From positions 180,080 through 244,079 of the forward strand of contig NZ_JACIGK010000002.1 of NCBI RefSeq assembly GCF_014197915.1: a stretch of 64,000 nucleotides of DNA, given 5' to 3'. The notes below the pieces were generated by a model that saw only the letters and a program-made list of their open reading frames with translations, was not told where the DNA came from and did no database searches. The position numbers and the translations under genes are program-made. Of this stretch, positions 34,725 through 43,826 are shown piece by piece. The first letter of the stretch is position 1. The number at the start of each line of letters is the position of its first letter. The DNA is from Roseospira visakhapatnamensis (GTDB taxonomy: Bacteria > Pseudomonadota > Alphaproteobacteria > Rhodospirillales > Rhodospirillaceae).

Positions 34725-36065
34725 ATGGTGGATACACTGGATCGGGCTGCACGCCTGTCGTTCATGAAGGTGGGCGAGTCCATGGCGCCGTTGTTGCAAG
34801 AGGCGCGAACGGTCATCGAGCCGCACATGGACCGGATCCTCGACGATTTCTACAAGATGATCATGGAGACACCCAATACATCGCGTCTTTTCGAGTCTCC
34901 GGCACGCGTGACCCACGCCCGCACCATGCAGCGCAAACACTGGATGGAAAGCGTCTTTGCCGGCCGCTTTGATGAACAGTACATGCGCAACGCCGATCGC
35001 ATCGGCCGCACCCATGAACGCATCGGCCTGGAGCCGCGCTGGTACCTGGGCGGCTACGCCTTCGTCGTCTCGCGCCTGATGCCCATCCTGGCCAATCACT
35101 ATCGCAAGAAGCCCCAGCACGGGGCCGAGGTCACGGCGGCGACCACCCGCGCGCTGTTCCTGGACATGGACATCGCCATCTCGGTCTACATCCAGACCGC
35201 GAAGGAAACCCTCGCTGGTACCATGAACGGCTACGCGGGCAAGTTCGAGAAGGACGTGTCGGCCATGGTGGAGATCGTGGCCGCCGCCGCCACCGAGCTT
35301 CAGAACACCGCCGCCGGCATGACGGAGACGGCGAGGGTCACGACCGCCCAGACCGACGTGGTGTCGCGTGCCGCCGACTCCGCGTCGTTGAATGTGCAGA
35401 CCGTGGCCGCCGCGACCGAGGAACTGCACAGCTCCATCGGTGAGATTTCCCGTCAGGTTGCCGAATCCAACCGGATTTCCGCCGAGGCCGTGAAAGAGGC
35501 GGAGCGCACCAACACCATGGTCGAGTCCCTGGCCGAGGCGGCCGACCGGATCGGGGCGGTGGTGCGGCTGATCAACGACATCGCCAGCCAGACCAACCTG
35601 CTGGCGCTGAACGCCACCATCGAGGCGGCGCGCGCCGGCGACGCCGGCAAGGGCTTCGCGGTGGTCGCCAACGAGGTCAAGTCGCTGGCCAACCAGACGG
35701 CCAAGGCCACCGAGGACATCTCGGCCCAGGTCTCGGGGGTTCAGTCGGCGACCCGCGACGCCGTGGGCGCCATCCAGACAATCAGCAAGACCATCGCCCA
35801 CATCAGCGAGATCGCCGGGGCCATCGCCACCGCCATCGAGCAGCAGGGTTCCGCCACCCGCGAGATCGCCCAGAGCGTCCAGCAGGCCAGCGGCGCGACG
35901 ACGGACGTGTCCAGCAACATCGGCCAGGTGACGCAGGCCGCCTCCGAGACCGGGCACGCGGCCGAAGAGGTGCTGACCGCCGCCGGCGATCTGTCGCAGC
36001 AGTCCGAGTACCTGCGCACCAAGGTGGACGCCTTCCTGACCGACATCCGCACCACCATGGCCTGA
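34725..36065 (+). CDS. Soluble globin-coupled chemoreceptor (HemAT-like)
   Basis: A 446-residue protein without membrane helices. The N-terminal 175 residues match the protoglobin / globin-coupled sensor fold: EARTVIEPHMDRILDDFYKMI, MQRKHWMESVFAGRFDEQYM and IGRTHERIGLEPRWYLGGY, in which H97 is the expected haem-binding proximal His. The rest is a methyl-accepting coiled coil with the signalling tip IGAVVRLINDIASQTNLLALNATIEAARAGDAGKGFAVVA broken across residues 275-320. It should sense oxygen or another haem ligand and signal to CheA in the cytoplasm. No che genes are in the window. The start has GGGGAG eight bases upstream. Confidence 0.92.
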   Translation: MVDTLDRAARLSFMKVGESMAPLLQEARTVIEPHMDRILDDFYKMIMETPNTSRLFESPARVTHARTMQRKHWMESVFAGRFDEQYMRNADRIGRTHERIGLEPRWYLGGYAFVVSRLMPILANHYRKKPQHGAEVTAATTRALFLDMDIAISVYIQTAKETLAGTMNGYAGKFEKDVSAMVEIVAAAATELQNTAAGMTETARVTTAQTDVVSRAADSASLNVQTVAAATEELHSSIGEISRQVAESNRISAEAVKEAERTNTMVESLAEAADRIGAVVRLINDIASQTNLLALNATIEAARAGDAGKGFAVVANEVKSLANQTAKATEDISAQVSGVQSATRDAVGAIQTISKTIAHISEIAGAIATAIEQQGSATREIAQSVQQASGATTDVSSNIGQVTQAASETGHAAEEVLTAAGDLSQQSEYLRTKVDAFLTDIRTTMA

Positions 36066-36089
36066 CCCCGGGGCGCGCGCGGTTCCGTG

Positions 36090-36890
36090 TCACTCCCGCG
36101 CCAGCACCGCGCGCCGCAGGAAGATGAGAAAGACCCGGGGGGACTGCACCAGGTAGCGGCGCCACAGGCGGCGGGGTTCGCTGAGCAATCGGTGCAGCCA
36201 CTCCAGCCCGCGCCGCTGCATCCAGAGCGGCGCGCGGCTCTTGATCCCGGTGAGGAACTCCAGGCTGGCGCCGATACACAGGGCCAGGCCCGTGCCCTGG
36301 CCCCCGGCGACCACCGCCGCCGCCAGACGCTCCTGGCGGGGGGAGCCCACCGCCAGCAGGATGAAGCGGGCCGGGTTCTCCAGGATGAAGCGGACGCATC
36401 GGTCCATCTCGGCCGGGTCGTGCTCGAAACCGAACGGCGGATCGTGGTGGTACAGCCGCCGTAGCCCGTAGCGCTCCCGCAGGGTCGCGATCATCGGCGC
36501 GGTGCCGCCGATCACGGTCACCGGCTCATCAGCGCCCACGTGGCCGTCGCCGATCAGGCGCGCCACCAGATCGGCGCCGGGGCACACCGGCAGCGGCACG
36601 CCCCGCAGCCGCGCCAGGGCGCCGACGATGCGGCTGTCATTCACGCACAGCCAGGCATCGCGATAGATGGCCTGCAAGGCCCCGGCCGCCGCGCCCGTCT
36701 CGTTGAGGCGCACCACGTGGTCCGCGTTGGGGGTGACCACGTAGGCGAGGGGGGCGCCGGCCGGACGGGTCACGCAGGCGCGCAGGGCCGCGGGCAGATC
36801 CAGGGGCGTATAGGCGATGCCCAGGAATGGCAGCCGGTTCGCCGTTGTCGTCTCGGGGTCGTTGTCCTGGCGCGGGGGCCTCGGGTCCAT
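36090..36890 (-). CDS. WecG/TagA/CpsF family glycosyltransferase
   Basis: A 266-residue GT26-type transferase that adds a sugar, often N-acetylmannosamine or its uronate, to a lipid-linked intermediate in surface polysaccharide synthesis. Family motifs: VVTPNADHVVRLNE, WLCVNDSRIVGALARLRGVPLPVCPGADLV broken over residues 80-110, VIGGTAPMIATL, and LLAVGSPRQERLA. The ATG at 36890 (MDPRPPRQDN) is the first plausible start; the longer frame to 37613 overlaps the PilZ gene and is a shadow. It follows the PilZ-HlyD gene after about 38 bases, so the two are probably one operon. Confidence 0.9.
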   Translation of the reverse strand: MDPRPPRQDNDPETTTANRLPFLGIAYTPLDLPAALRACVTRPAGAPLAYVVTPNADHVVRLNETGAAAGALQAIYRDAWLCVNDSRIVGALARLRGVPLPVCPGADLVARLIGDGHVGADEPVTVIGGTAPMIATLRERYGLRRLYHHDPPFGFEHDPAEMDRCVRFILENPARFILLAVGSPRQERLAAAVVAGGQGTGLALCIGASLEFLTGIKSRAPLWMQRRGLEWLHRLLSEPRRLWRRYLVQSPRVFLIFLRRAVLARE

Positions 36891-36928
36891 GGGTGGGTCC
36901 TCGATGCGGCTCCGGCTGTCCTCCAGGA

Positions 36929-38116
36929 CTAGCCGCCGAACAGCCTGTGTGCCATATTTAGTGGCGATCGGTCCAGTCGAACGCGGGCGGGTTGTCCGTT
37001 CACCAAAGGAGTCTCGAAGCCGTCGATGCTCACGTAGACGGTTTTCAGGCGGTCCTCGGCCGCCTCGGTCAGCACGCGGGGCAGCGCGGAGGCCGACGAC
37101 GCCGCCGCCGGGGCGGTGATGACCTCGCCCGCGCGGGGGCCGTCGGTGCCCGAGATCCGCACGACGACCGCCGCCCCCGGGGTGAACAGGTCGGCATGCG
37201 TCCAGGAAACCAGGGTTTCGATGATCGCGGGTCCGGCCGTTCCGGTGCCGCCGCGCGGCGCCAGGGTGATCAGGGGATCGTCGGCGCGCACCGCCTGGCC
37301 CTCCTGAACCCGCAGACCGGCGACGGAACACGAGCAGGGACTGGGGAGGAAACGGGCGCCGCCGTCTCCGGGGCCGCCGCGCGGCCGGAACCGCACCAGG
37401 GCCGACTGCGGCGACAGCAGGTCGCCCGGGCGCGCGAGGATTTCCTCGATGACACCGTCCGTGGGGGCCCGGAGCGTGTCGCCGGGCAGCATCACGGCGG
37501 CGAAGGTGGCCTCGATGGGGCGCAGCAGCAGGGACAGGGCATAGGTTCCCAGGCCCAGACCCAGCAGGCCGATGAGGGCGTAGGCCAGGATCGCCCGGGG
37601 ATGACGTCCCCACGACGGGGCGATGCGGCCCAGGATGGCGGCGACGCTGGCGGCGACGCGGCCGCCCCGATCGCCGCGCGGCGCGCGCTCCGGGTCCAGG
37701 GGCACCGGCGTGCCCACGTCGCTGTGCACCAGGCTGCGCGCGGTGGACGGGCCGGCGCCGCCGAGGGTGGCGGTGACCGAGTCCGCGCGCGGCGCGCGGC
37801 CCGCCCGGTGCGCGCTGTGGAGCTGGCGGAGCAGGCCCATCTGTTCGTCCGTGGGATCCACGAAGCGGCAGCCGATGCGATCGGACAGGCGGCGGACCAC
37901 GATCGCCCGAAAGCGGGTGCCGATGATCACGCCGCCGAGGTGAAAGCAGGCGTCCAGGTCGAACACATGCCCGACCTCGCCGTCCGGCAGGGCGTTGATC
38001 GGCATCGCGAAGCCGCTGATCGACCAGTCCAGGGCACGCACCACCGGCCCGTCGATCAGGATGTCGAGGGGGGTTTCGATGCGTTGATGACGACGCCTGG
38101 GCTGGGGTGCGGTCAT
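36929..38116 (-). CDS. PilZ domain - HlyD-like membrane protein (Alg44-like)
   Basis: A 395-residue protein joining a cytoplasmic c-di-GMP receptor to a periplasmic adaptor. The PilZ signature is R8-x3-R12 (RRHQR) and D30-x-S-x-x-G35 (DWSISG). A single membrane helix follows at about residues 172-198 (AILAYALIGLLGLGLGTYALSLL). The periplasmic part resembles HlyD/biotinyl-lipoyl adaptors: TLRAPTDGVIEEILARPGDLL and LRVQEGQAVRADDPLITL. This is the architecture of Alg44, which activates alginate polymerization on c-di-GMP binding. No Alg8-like synthase is in the window. A CSCS cluster sits in the periplasmic part. The gene is divergent from the Wzc-like gene. Confidence 0.82.
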   Translation of the reverse strand: MTAPQPRRRHQRIETPLDILIDGPVVRALDWSISGFAMPINALPDGEVGHVFDLDACFHLGGVIIGTRFRAIVVRRLSDRIGCRFVDPTDEQMGLLRQLHSAHRAGRAPRADSVTATLGGAGPSTARSLVHSDVGTPVPLDPERAPRGDRGGRVAASVAAILGRIAPSWGRHPRAILAYALIGLLGLGLGTYALSLLLRPIEATFAAVMLPGDTLRAPTDGVIEEILARPGDLLSPQSALVRFRPRGGPGDGGARFLPSPCSCSVAGLRVQEGQAVRADDPLITLAPRGGTGTAGPAIIETLVSWTHADLFTPGAAVVVRISGTDGPRAGEVITAPAAASSASALPRVLTEAAEDRLKTVYVSIDGFETPLVNGQPARVRLDRSPLNMAHRLFGG

Positions 38117-38375
38117 GGGACGTCCGCGCCTCGGGGAGAACCCATCACCAGCGATGGGTCGTCCGGTTTCACCGCCCTATCATACGCGGTCGCGCCGGGA
38201 CATCATAGACCGCTCAAAGGCCACCACGAAAGCGTTTGCCTTGCTTCGGTTTTCGTGGGTCCCGGGGGCGCATGTCGCAGGTGCAATCCCGGGCCGGTCG
38301 CGATACACTTTCACCGCTGAGCCTTGCGTTGGCGTTACGTCGAGGACCGTGGGCACATCGGGGGTCGAGCCAGGG

Positions 38376-40505
38376 GTGGCCATTATTCAGGACGGAACGA
38401 TCGCCAGACCACCGCCCGACGCCGCCACGTCCGTCGGGCCCGCGCCGGCCGCGATCCTTCCGGCCGGACCGGATCTCGTGGCCGAGGCGCGCCGGGCGCT
38501 GGCCGCGGTGTGGCGGCACCGGAGTCTGGTTGCCGTCACCGTGCTCACCGGCGCGGTGGTGTCGGCCCTGCTGGCGATGACGCTGGCTCCGCGCTATGAG
38601 GCGACGGCGCAGGTGCTGGTCGGCGACACCGAGACGACGGTCCTTGAGCAACAGTCGGTGGTTACCGACCTCTATGCCACCGAGATCATCGTCGAGGGCG
38701 AGGCGGCCATCATCCTGTCGCGGGACTTGGCCGAGGACGTGATCCGCCGGTCGGGCATGCTCTATGACCGGGACCTCAACCCGGGACTGGCCTGGGACGC
38801 GGCCTCCGGCGAGTCCGAGGACACCGCCATCGCCCGCATGATCGGTCCCTACTACGCCGCGTTGAGCGTGGAGCCGTCGGGACGCTCGCGGGTCATCACC
38901 ATCCGCTTTCAGTCGGAGTCGCCGGTCCAGGCCGCCGCCGTCGCCAACACCATCGCCGAGGCCTACCTGGACCGTCAGGTGCGGGACAAGCGGTCGGCCA
39001 ATGCCGCCACCGTCGAGACGCTGCGCAGCCGGGTGGAGCAACTGCGCCGCGACGTGACCCAGCGCGAGCAGCGGCTGGCCCAGTTCCGGGCCACCAACAA
39101 TCTGCCCGAGGCCGGCGGCCCGGACCGGGTGTCACAGCGCATTTCCCTGACGGCCAACCAGTTGGAGGACGAGCGCACCCAACTCGCCGCCTTGCGGTCC
39201 CGGCATCAGGAACTGCGGCGCGCCCTGGAGGTCGACCGCCTGGATCTGCCGCCGTCGCTGATCGGCGCGGGCACGCTCGCCGCGCTTTGGGAACAGAAGG
39301 CCCAGGTGCAGGCGGAGCTGGCGCGGGTGCGCTCCGTGTTCCGGCCGGGGCATCCGACTGTGGACCGCCAGGCCGCCCAACTGGCCGACCTGCAACGCAC
39401 CATCCGCGCCGAGATGGAGACCCTGGAACAGAGCCTGCAAGCCGAGATCGCCACCGCCCGCAGCCGCGTGGAGAGCCGCGCGCGCGCCCTGGAGACCCTG
39501 CGTCAGGAAGAACGCCGCCTGAATGCCGCGCAGGTGGAGTTGGGCGCCCTGGAACGGGACGTGGCCGTGGCCCGCGACGTGCTGCGGGCGTTCCTGGACC
39601 GGGCCGCGCAGGTTCAGGAGTTGCAGGGAACGGAGCAGGCCAGCAGTGCCCTGGTGTCCGTCGCCAGGCCCCCCACCGAGCCGGTCGGACCCAACCGAAA
39701 GCTGGTGATCGCCGGGGGAACCTTCGCCTTCGGGTTCCTGGCACTGTTGCTGGTGCTGTGGCTCGAACAGACCGACACGCGGCTTCTTGGCGCCACCCAG
39801 GCCGGGGCGTGGACACGCCTCCCTTTGCTGGGCACGCTGCCGGAGGTCCCGGCGGAGCGTACCCGCCTGGTGCCGGCGGAGGACATGATCGCCCAGGACC
39901 CCGGATCGGGCTTCGCCGAGGCGGTCCGCGGGCTGGTGCTGGCGCTGGCGGCGCCGGACTCCATCTGGCCGACCGGCCTGCTGCTGGTGACCGGGGCCGA
40001 CCGGGGCGAGGGCAAGACCGCGCTGGCGGTGGCCCTGGCCCGCTCCCTGGCGCTGGACGGGGCGCGGGTGCTGCTGATCGACGGCGACCGGAGCGCGCCC
40101 CGGGTGCATGCCGTGACCGGTGTCGCCAACGACTACGGCCTGGTGGACCATCTGCGCGATGGCGCGGAAGTCGACGGTGTGATCCATGCCGATCCGCTCA
40201 CGCCCCTGGAGGTCATGCCGCTGGGCGCGAGCGCGCAGGCGCGCGGGTGGCGCCTGGGCGAGGCCGGGTTGCGTCCCCTGGCCCAGCCCCTGGCGGACCG
40301 CTATGATTGGGTTGTGATCGATGGTCCCGGTTTGGGAGAGAACGCCGACGCCGCCGTCTGGGCGGCGGTCGCCGATCAGGTGGTGGTGACCCTGGCGCCC
40401 CGCCGCAGCCGTCAAGGCTCCGTGACCGAGGCGATGCGGGTGCTGCGGGCCGCGCGGGCGCCCCTGGCCGGCGTGGTGCTCAACCGCGTGCCCGGCCGGG
40501 GCTGA
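38376..40505 (+). CDS. Wzz/Wzc-like chain-length determinant with cytoplasmic ATPase domain
   Basis: About 709 residues from the GTG at 38376; the frame is open from 38115, and the start is uncertain because the N-terminal part is not conserved. Membrane helix 1 (LVAVTVLTGAVVSALLAMTL) and helix 2 (LVIAGGTFAFGFLALLLVLWL) flank a long periplasmic coiled coil. The C-terminal ATPase domain has Walker A GADRGEGKTAL, Walker A' VLLIDGDRSAP and Walker B WVVIDGPG, as in bacterial tyrosine kinases (Wzc, CapB). The C-terminus ends GVVLNRVPGRG without the usual Tyr cluster, so autophosphorylation control may be absent. The role is control of polysaccharide polymerization and export. Confidence 0.85.
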   Translation: MAIIQDGTIARPPPDAATSVGPAPAAILPAGPDLVAEARRALAAVWRHRSLVAVTVLTGAVVSALLAMTLAPRYEATAQVLVGDTETTVLEQQSVVTDLYATEIIVEGEAAIILSRDLAEDVIRRSGMLYDRDLNPGLAWDAASGESEDTAIARMIGPYYAALSVEPSGRSRVITIRFQSESPVQAAAVANTIAEAYLDRQVRDKRSANAATVETLRSRVEQLRRDVTQREQRLAQFRATNNLPEAGGPDRVSQRISLTANQLEDERTQLAALRSRHQELRRALEVDRLDLPPSLIGAGTLAALWEQKAQVQAELARVRSVFRPGHPTVDRQAAQLADLQRTIRAEMETLEQSLQAEIATARSRVESRARALETLRQEERRLNAAQVELGALERDVAVARDVLRAFLDRAAQVQELQGTEQASSALVSVARPPTEPVGPNRKLVIAGGTFAFGFLALLLVLWLEQTDTRLLGATQAGAWTRLPLLGTLPEVPAERTRLVPAEDMIAQDPGSGFAEAVRGLVLALAAPDSIWPTGLLLVTGADRGEGKTALAVALARSLALDGARVLLIDGDRSAPRVHAVTGVANDYGLVDHLRDGAEVDGVIHADPLTPLEVMPLGASAQARGWRLGEAGLRPLAQPLADRYDWVVIDGPGLGENADAAVWAAVADQVVVTLAPRRSRQGSVTEAMRVLRAARAPLAGVVLNRVPGRG

Positions 40506-40620
40506 GCCCGTCTGACGAACGAGGGCCGGCATAAGGGACCCGAAACATGGGAGACGTCGGGGGGCGGGGGCCCCATGGCGTTTCCAGGCGCCGCCCACGC
40601 GACAAGAGCCCGAGGTCGAC

Positions 40621-42081
40621 ATGGATCCAGCCGCGCTCGATGCCCTGCCGTTGTTCGCGCCCGCCAGCGACCTGGTGCCGGAGGTGCGCCTCACGGAGAC
40701 TTGGGACGGTGGCTACCAGGGCTCCGTGACCGTGACCAATCATGGCGACGGCGCCGCCGAGGGCTGGACCCTGACGCTGTTCCTGCCGGAGGGCTGGACC
40801 GTCACCGACAGCACCGGTGTCCGGGTCGTCGAGGTCGGCGCCGGGCTGCGCGCCGAGCCCAGCGCGCCGTGGGCGCGGCGCATTCCGGCGGGGGCCAGCG
40901 TCACCTTTGGCCTTACGGTGACGCATGGCCTCGCGTCGGTCCCGGGACCGCCCCAGCCGCCGCCATCGGTCGCCCCGGACGTCGGCGCGGCACCCGTCTC
41001 GATGCCCGCGCCGGTCGCCGGTGCCGCGGCGGGGGCGTTCACGCCGCGCTGGATGGGCTTCAACATCGGGTCCTGGTGGCGCGACAGCTTCGGCTCCGCC
41101 GATGCCGTCCAGTCCCTGTCGAACCTCGCCGCGACCGGGGCCAACGTGGTGGCCATCGTGCCCACCCGCTACGTGGCCGACCTGACGGCCAGCGACATTT
41201 TCGAGACCCACCAGAGCGAGCCCGACGCCAATGTCGTGGCCATGATGCGCGTGGCCCGCGACCTCGGCCTGGCCGTGGTGTTGAAGCCGCATGTGGATCC
41301 GGTGGACTTCGCGTTGCGCCATCGCCTGCGGCCGGCCGACCCCGACCGCTTCTTCGCCCAGTATCAGGCCATGATGGTGCACTACGCCCGCATGGCCCAG
41401 GCCGAGAACGCCGATTTGTTCGTGGTCGGCACCGAGCTTGTGGACCTGACGGCTCCCCGGCACGAGGCTGCGTGGCGGGCGCTGATCGCCGCCGTGCGCG
41501 CGGTGTACGACGGGCCGCTGACCTACGCCGCCAACTATGGCGAAGAGATGCGGGTGCCCTTCTGGGATGCGCTGGACTACATCGGCGTGGACATGTATGC
41601 GCCGCTGATGACGGAGGCCGATCCCACCGTCGAGCAGGTGGTGGCCGCCTGGCTGGAACCGCCCCGGCATGACTTCACCGCCGATCTCTATGACGGCCAG
41701 CCGCTGGTGGAGGCGATGGCGCGGCTGTCGGCCCGCCACGAGCGGCCGATCCTGTTCACCGAGATCGGCTTCCGGTCCATCGATGGCGCCGGCACCGGCG
41801 AGGCCATGACGCACCCCGACAGTGGACCGGTGGACACGGCGGAACAGGCGGTCTTCTACGAGGGTTTTGCCCAGGCCATGCGGGCGGCCGGGGCCGGCTG
41901 GCTGGCCGGCGTGCTGTTCTGGGACTGGTCGGTGCAGCCGGCCGTTCCGGGGCGTCCGGTGCCGGACGCGCACGGCTTTTCGGTGGCCGGCAAGCCGGCG
42001 GCCACGGTGTTTCGTGATCGTTTGGCGCCCCTGGCGCGATCGTCGCCGCCGGAGCCGGGAGACGGGGAGGGACGGCCATGA
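40621..42081 (+). CDS. GH113-like glycoside hydrolase with N-terminal CBM2-like domain
   Basis: A 486-residue protein. Residues about 20-105 look like a bacterial cellulose-binding module (GGYQGSVTVTNHGDGAAEGWTL; SVTFGLTV). A Pro-rich linker at 108-140 leads to a TIM-barrel domain. Likely catalytic acids are E272 (VVGTELVDL, acid/base) and E381 (LFTEIGFRS, nucleophile); MGFNIGSWWRDSFGS at its start resembles family GH113. It may act on mannan-like or related polymers. No signal peptide is visible after the ATG at 40621, which is odd for a polysaccharidase with a binding module. It overlaps the GT2 gene by 4 bases. Confidence 0.75.
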   Translation: MDPAALDALPLFAPASDLVPEVRLTETWDGGYQGSVTVTNHGDGAAEGWTLTLFLPEGWTVTDSTGVRVVEVGAGLRAEPSAPWARRIPAGASVTFGLTVTHGLASVPGPPQPPPSVAPDVGAAPVSMPAPVAGAAAGAFTPRWMGFNIGSWWRDSFGSADAVQSLSNLAATGANVVAIVPTRYVADLTASDIFETHQSEPDANVVAMMRVARDLGLAVVLKPHVDPVDFALRHRLRPADPDRFFAQYQAMMVHYARMAQAENADLFVVGTELVDLTAPRHEAAWRALIAAVRAVYDGPLTYAANYGEEMRVPFWDALDYIGVDMYAPLMTEADPTVEQVVAAWLEPPRHDFTADLYDGQPLVEAMARLSARHERPILFTEIGFRSIDGAGTGEAMTHPDSGPVDTAEQAVFYEGFAQAMRAAGAGWLAGVLFWDWSVQPAVPGRPVPDAHGFSVAGKPAATVFRDRLAPLARSSPPEPGDGEGRP

Positions 42082-43064
42082 ACGCACCCCAGACGGCGGA
42101 CCCCGCGTGCCTGGTGTCGGTGCTGATCCCCACCTTCCGGCGGCCGGATCTGTTGGCGCGGGCCTTGCGCGGCTGCGTGGCGCAACGGGGCGTGGACCTG
42201 GCCCATGTCGACCTGGTGGTGGTGGACAACGACCCGGACGGCTCGGCGGCGGTCCATCTGGACGCCTTTCGCGCCGACCATCCGGCGCTCGACACCACCG
42301 GTCCCCGGCTGGTGACGGTCCATGAACCCCGACCGGGGATCTCCCATGCCCGCAATGCCGCCCTGGCGCGGGCCCGTGCCGCGCGCGTGGTGTTCCTGGA
42401 CGACGACCAGTGCCCCACGCCCGGGTGGCTGGCGGCGCTGCTGGCCACGGCGACGGCCACCGGCGCCGCCGCCGTGTTCGGCCCGGTGACGCCGGACTTG
42501 GCGTGCGCCGACGATCATCCGTTGCGGCCCTTCCTGACGCGCTACTTCGGGCGCGACGTGGCACGGCCGACGGGGGCGGACATCACCGATCTGGTGGCGC
42601 ACATGGGCACCCAGAACTCGCTGTTCGACCGGGCCGTGCTGGACCTGCCGAACGCGCCGGAGCCGTTCGACCCGGATCTGGGGCGCGTCGGCGGCGAGGA
42701 TTCCGTGTTGCTGCGCCGGCTGGTGGCGGCCGGGGGGCGCCTGGCCTGGAGCGCGGACGCCCGTGTCTCGGAATACGTGCCCGCGCGCCGCTGCACGCTC
42801 GACTACCTGCGCCGGCGGCGCTTCCGCGACGGGCAGATCCGGGTGTTCGCCGGGCTGCGGGTGCCGGGGCGGCGCCTCTGGGCGGTGCCGGCCTGGATGG
42901 CCGCCGGTCTGGCGCAGGCGGGACTCCACGGCGGCCTGTGGCTGGCCGGGGCGAGCCTTGGCCGGCCCGATCGCGCGCGCCACGTGGCCCAGATGTGGGG
43001 GGGGCTCGGCAAGGTTCTATGGATGCCGGGGTTTCGCTTTCCGTTGTATGGCGGGGACGGCTGA
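42078..43064 (+). CDS. Family 2 glycosyltransferase
   Basis: A 328-residue GT-A-fold transferase. The N-terminal nucleotide-binding start is VSVLIPTFRRPDLLARALRG, the acidic VVVDNDPDG follows, and the metal-binding DxD-like motif is FLDDDQCPTPGWL. A later acceptor-site region GRVGGEDSVLLRRLVAAGG fits GT2 enzymes. One weakly hydrophobic stretch near the C-terminus may associate with the membrane. The donor sugar is unknown. The 4-base overlap with the hydrolase gene indicates coupled translation in the exopolysaccharide-related cluster. Confidence 0.88.
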   Translation: MNAPQTADPACLVSVLIPTFRRPDLLARALRGCVAQRGVDLAHVDLVVVDNDPDGSAAVHLDAFRADHPALDTTGPRLVTVHEPRPGISHARNAALARARAARVVFLDDDQCPTPGWLAALLATATATGAAAVFGPVTPDLACADDHPLRPFLTRYFGRDVARPTGADITDLVAHMGTQNSLFDRAVLDLPNAPEPFDPDLGRVGGEDSVLLRRLVAAGGRLAWSADARVSEYVPARRCTLDYLRRRRFRDGQIRVFAGLRVPGRRLWAVPAWMAAGLAQAGLHGGLWLAGASLGRPDRARHVAQMWGGLGKVLWMPGFRFPLYGGDG

Positions 43065-43289
43065 TGGCGCGCGCCGGGGTCGGCCGGGTGTTTTTGCCTG
43101 GCCGCTAGAGCCGAACATGCTAGGGTTCTGTATGCCGCCGAAACAAGCCCGACAGGGCGTGACCACGGCCACGCCCGGCGCCGTCCTCCCGGCGTGGCGC
43201 GTGAGCGGTGGCAGGGGCCGCATGGGGTCGACGCGCCGACCGCCCATGTCCGTCGGGTGGGGGGCGTCTTGGGGACATCGGGGGGCATC

Positions 43290-43820
43290 ATGACGACACA
43301 TCGGGTTCATCGACATCGAGGCGTGCCGCCGGTGGGGGCACGCGGCCCCGCCGTGGCGGTCCTCATGGCCATCGGGATCGCCATCGTCATCGGCGTGGCC
43401 TTGATGACGGGCCCCTCCGGTGCCCTGGCCCAGGCGCCGGCCGAGAGCATCGGCCGCGTCAAGACCCTGGAGGGTGAGGTCTCGGTGATGCGCGGCGGCG
43501 CCGCCGTGCCGCTGGCGTTGGGCGATCCCATCGAACTGATGGACGAGGTGCGCACCGGCGCCGATGGCAGCGTGGGCATTACCTTCAAGGACGAGACCCT
43601 GCTGTCGCTGGGGCCGGACAGCGCCATGGTGATCGACGAGATGGTCTACGCCCCGGCGACCGGAGACGCCAGTTTCTCGGCCAATCTGCTGGGCGGCAGC
43701 CTCTCCTACGTGTCGGGCGGCATCGCCAAGCTACGGCCGGGCAACGTGCGCCTGTCCACCCCCACCGCCACCATCGGCATACGGGGGACCGCCCTGGCCA
43801 TCCGCGCCCCCAAACGGTGA
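43290..43820 (+). CDS. FecR-domain exported protein
   Basis: A 176-residue protein with an N-terminal signal or anchor (VAVLMAIGIAIVIGVALM, then ALAQAPA). The domain IGRVKTLEGEVSVMRGGAAVPLALGDPI, TGADGSVGITFKDETLLSLGPDS and the closing TPTATIGIRGTALA are typical of the periplasmic FecR fold. In this non-sensor context such proteins occur with outer-membrane or surface polysaccharide genes. The ATG at 43290 is preferred over the upstream frame because it begins the signal sequence. The OmpA-like gene starts 6 bases after its stop. Confidence 0.85.
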   Translation: MTTHRVHRHRGVPPVGARGPAVAVLMAIGIAIVIGVALMTGPSGALAQAPAESIGRVKTLEGEVSVMRGGAAVPLALGDPIELMDEVRTGADGSVGITFKDETLLSLGPDSAMVIDEMVYAPATGDASFSANLLGGSLSYVSGGIAKLRPGNVRLSTPTATIGIRGTALAIRAPKR

Positions 43821-43826
43821 CCGCCG

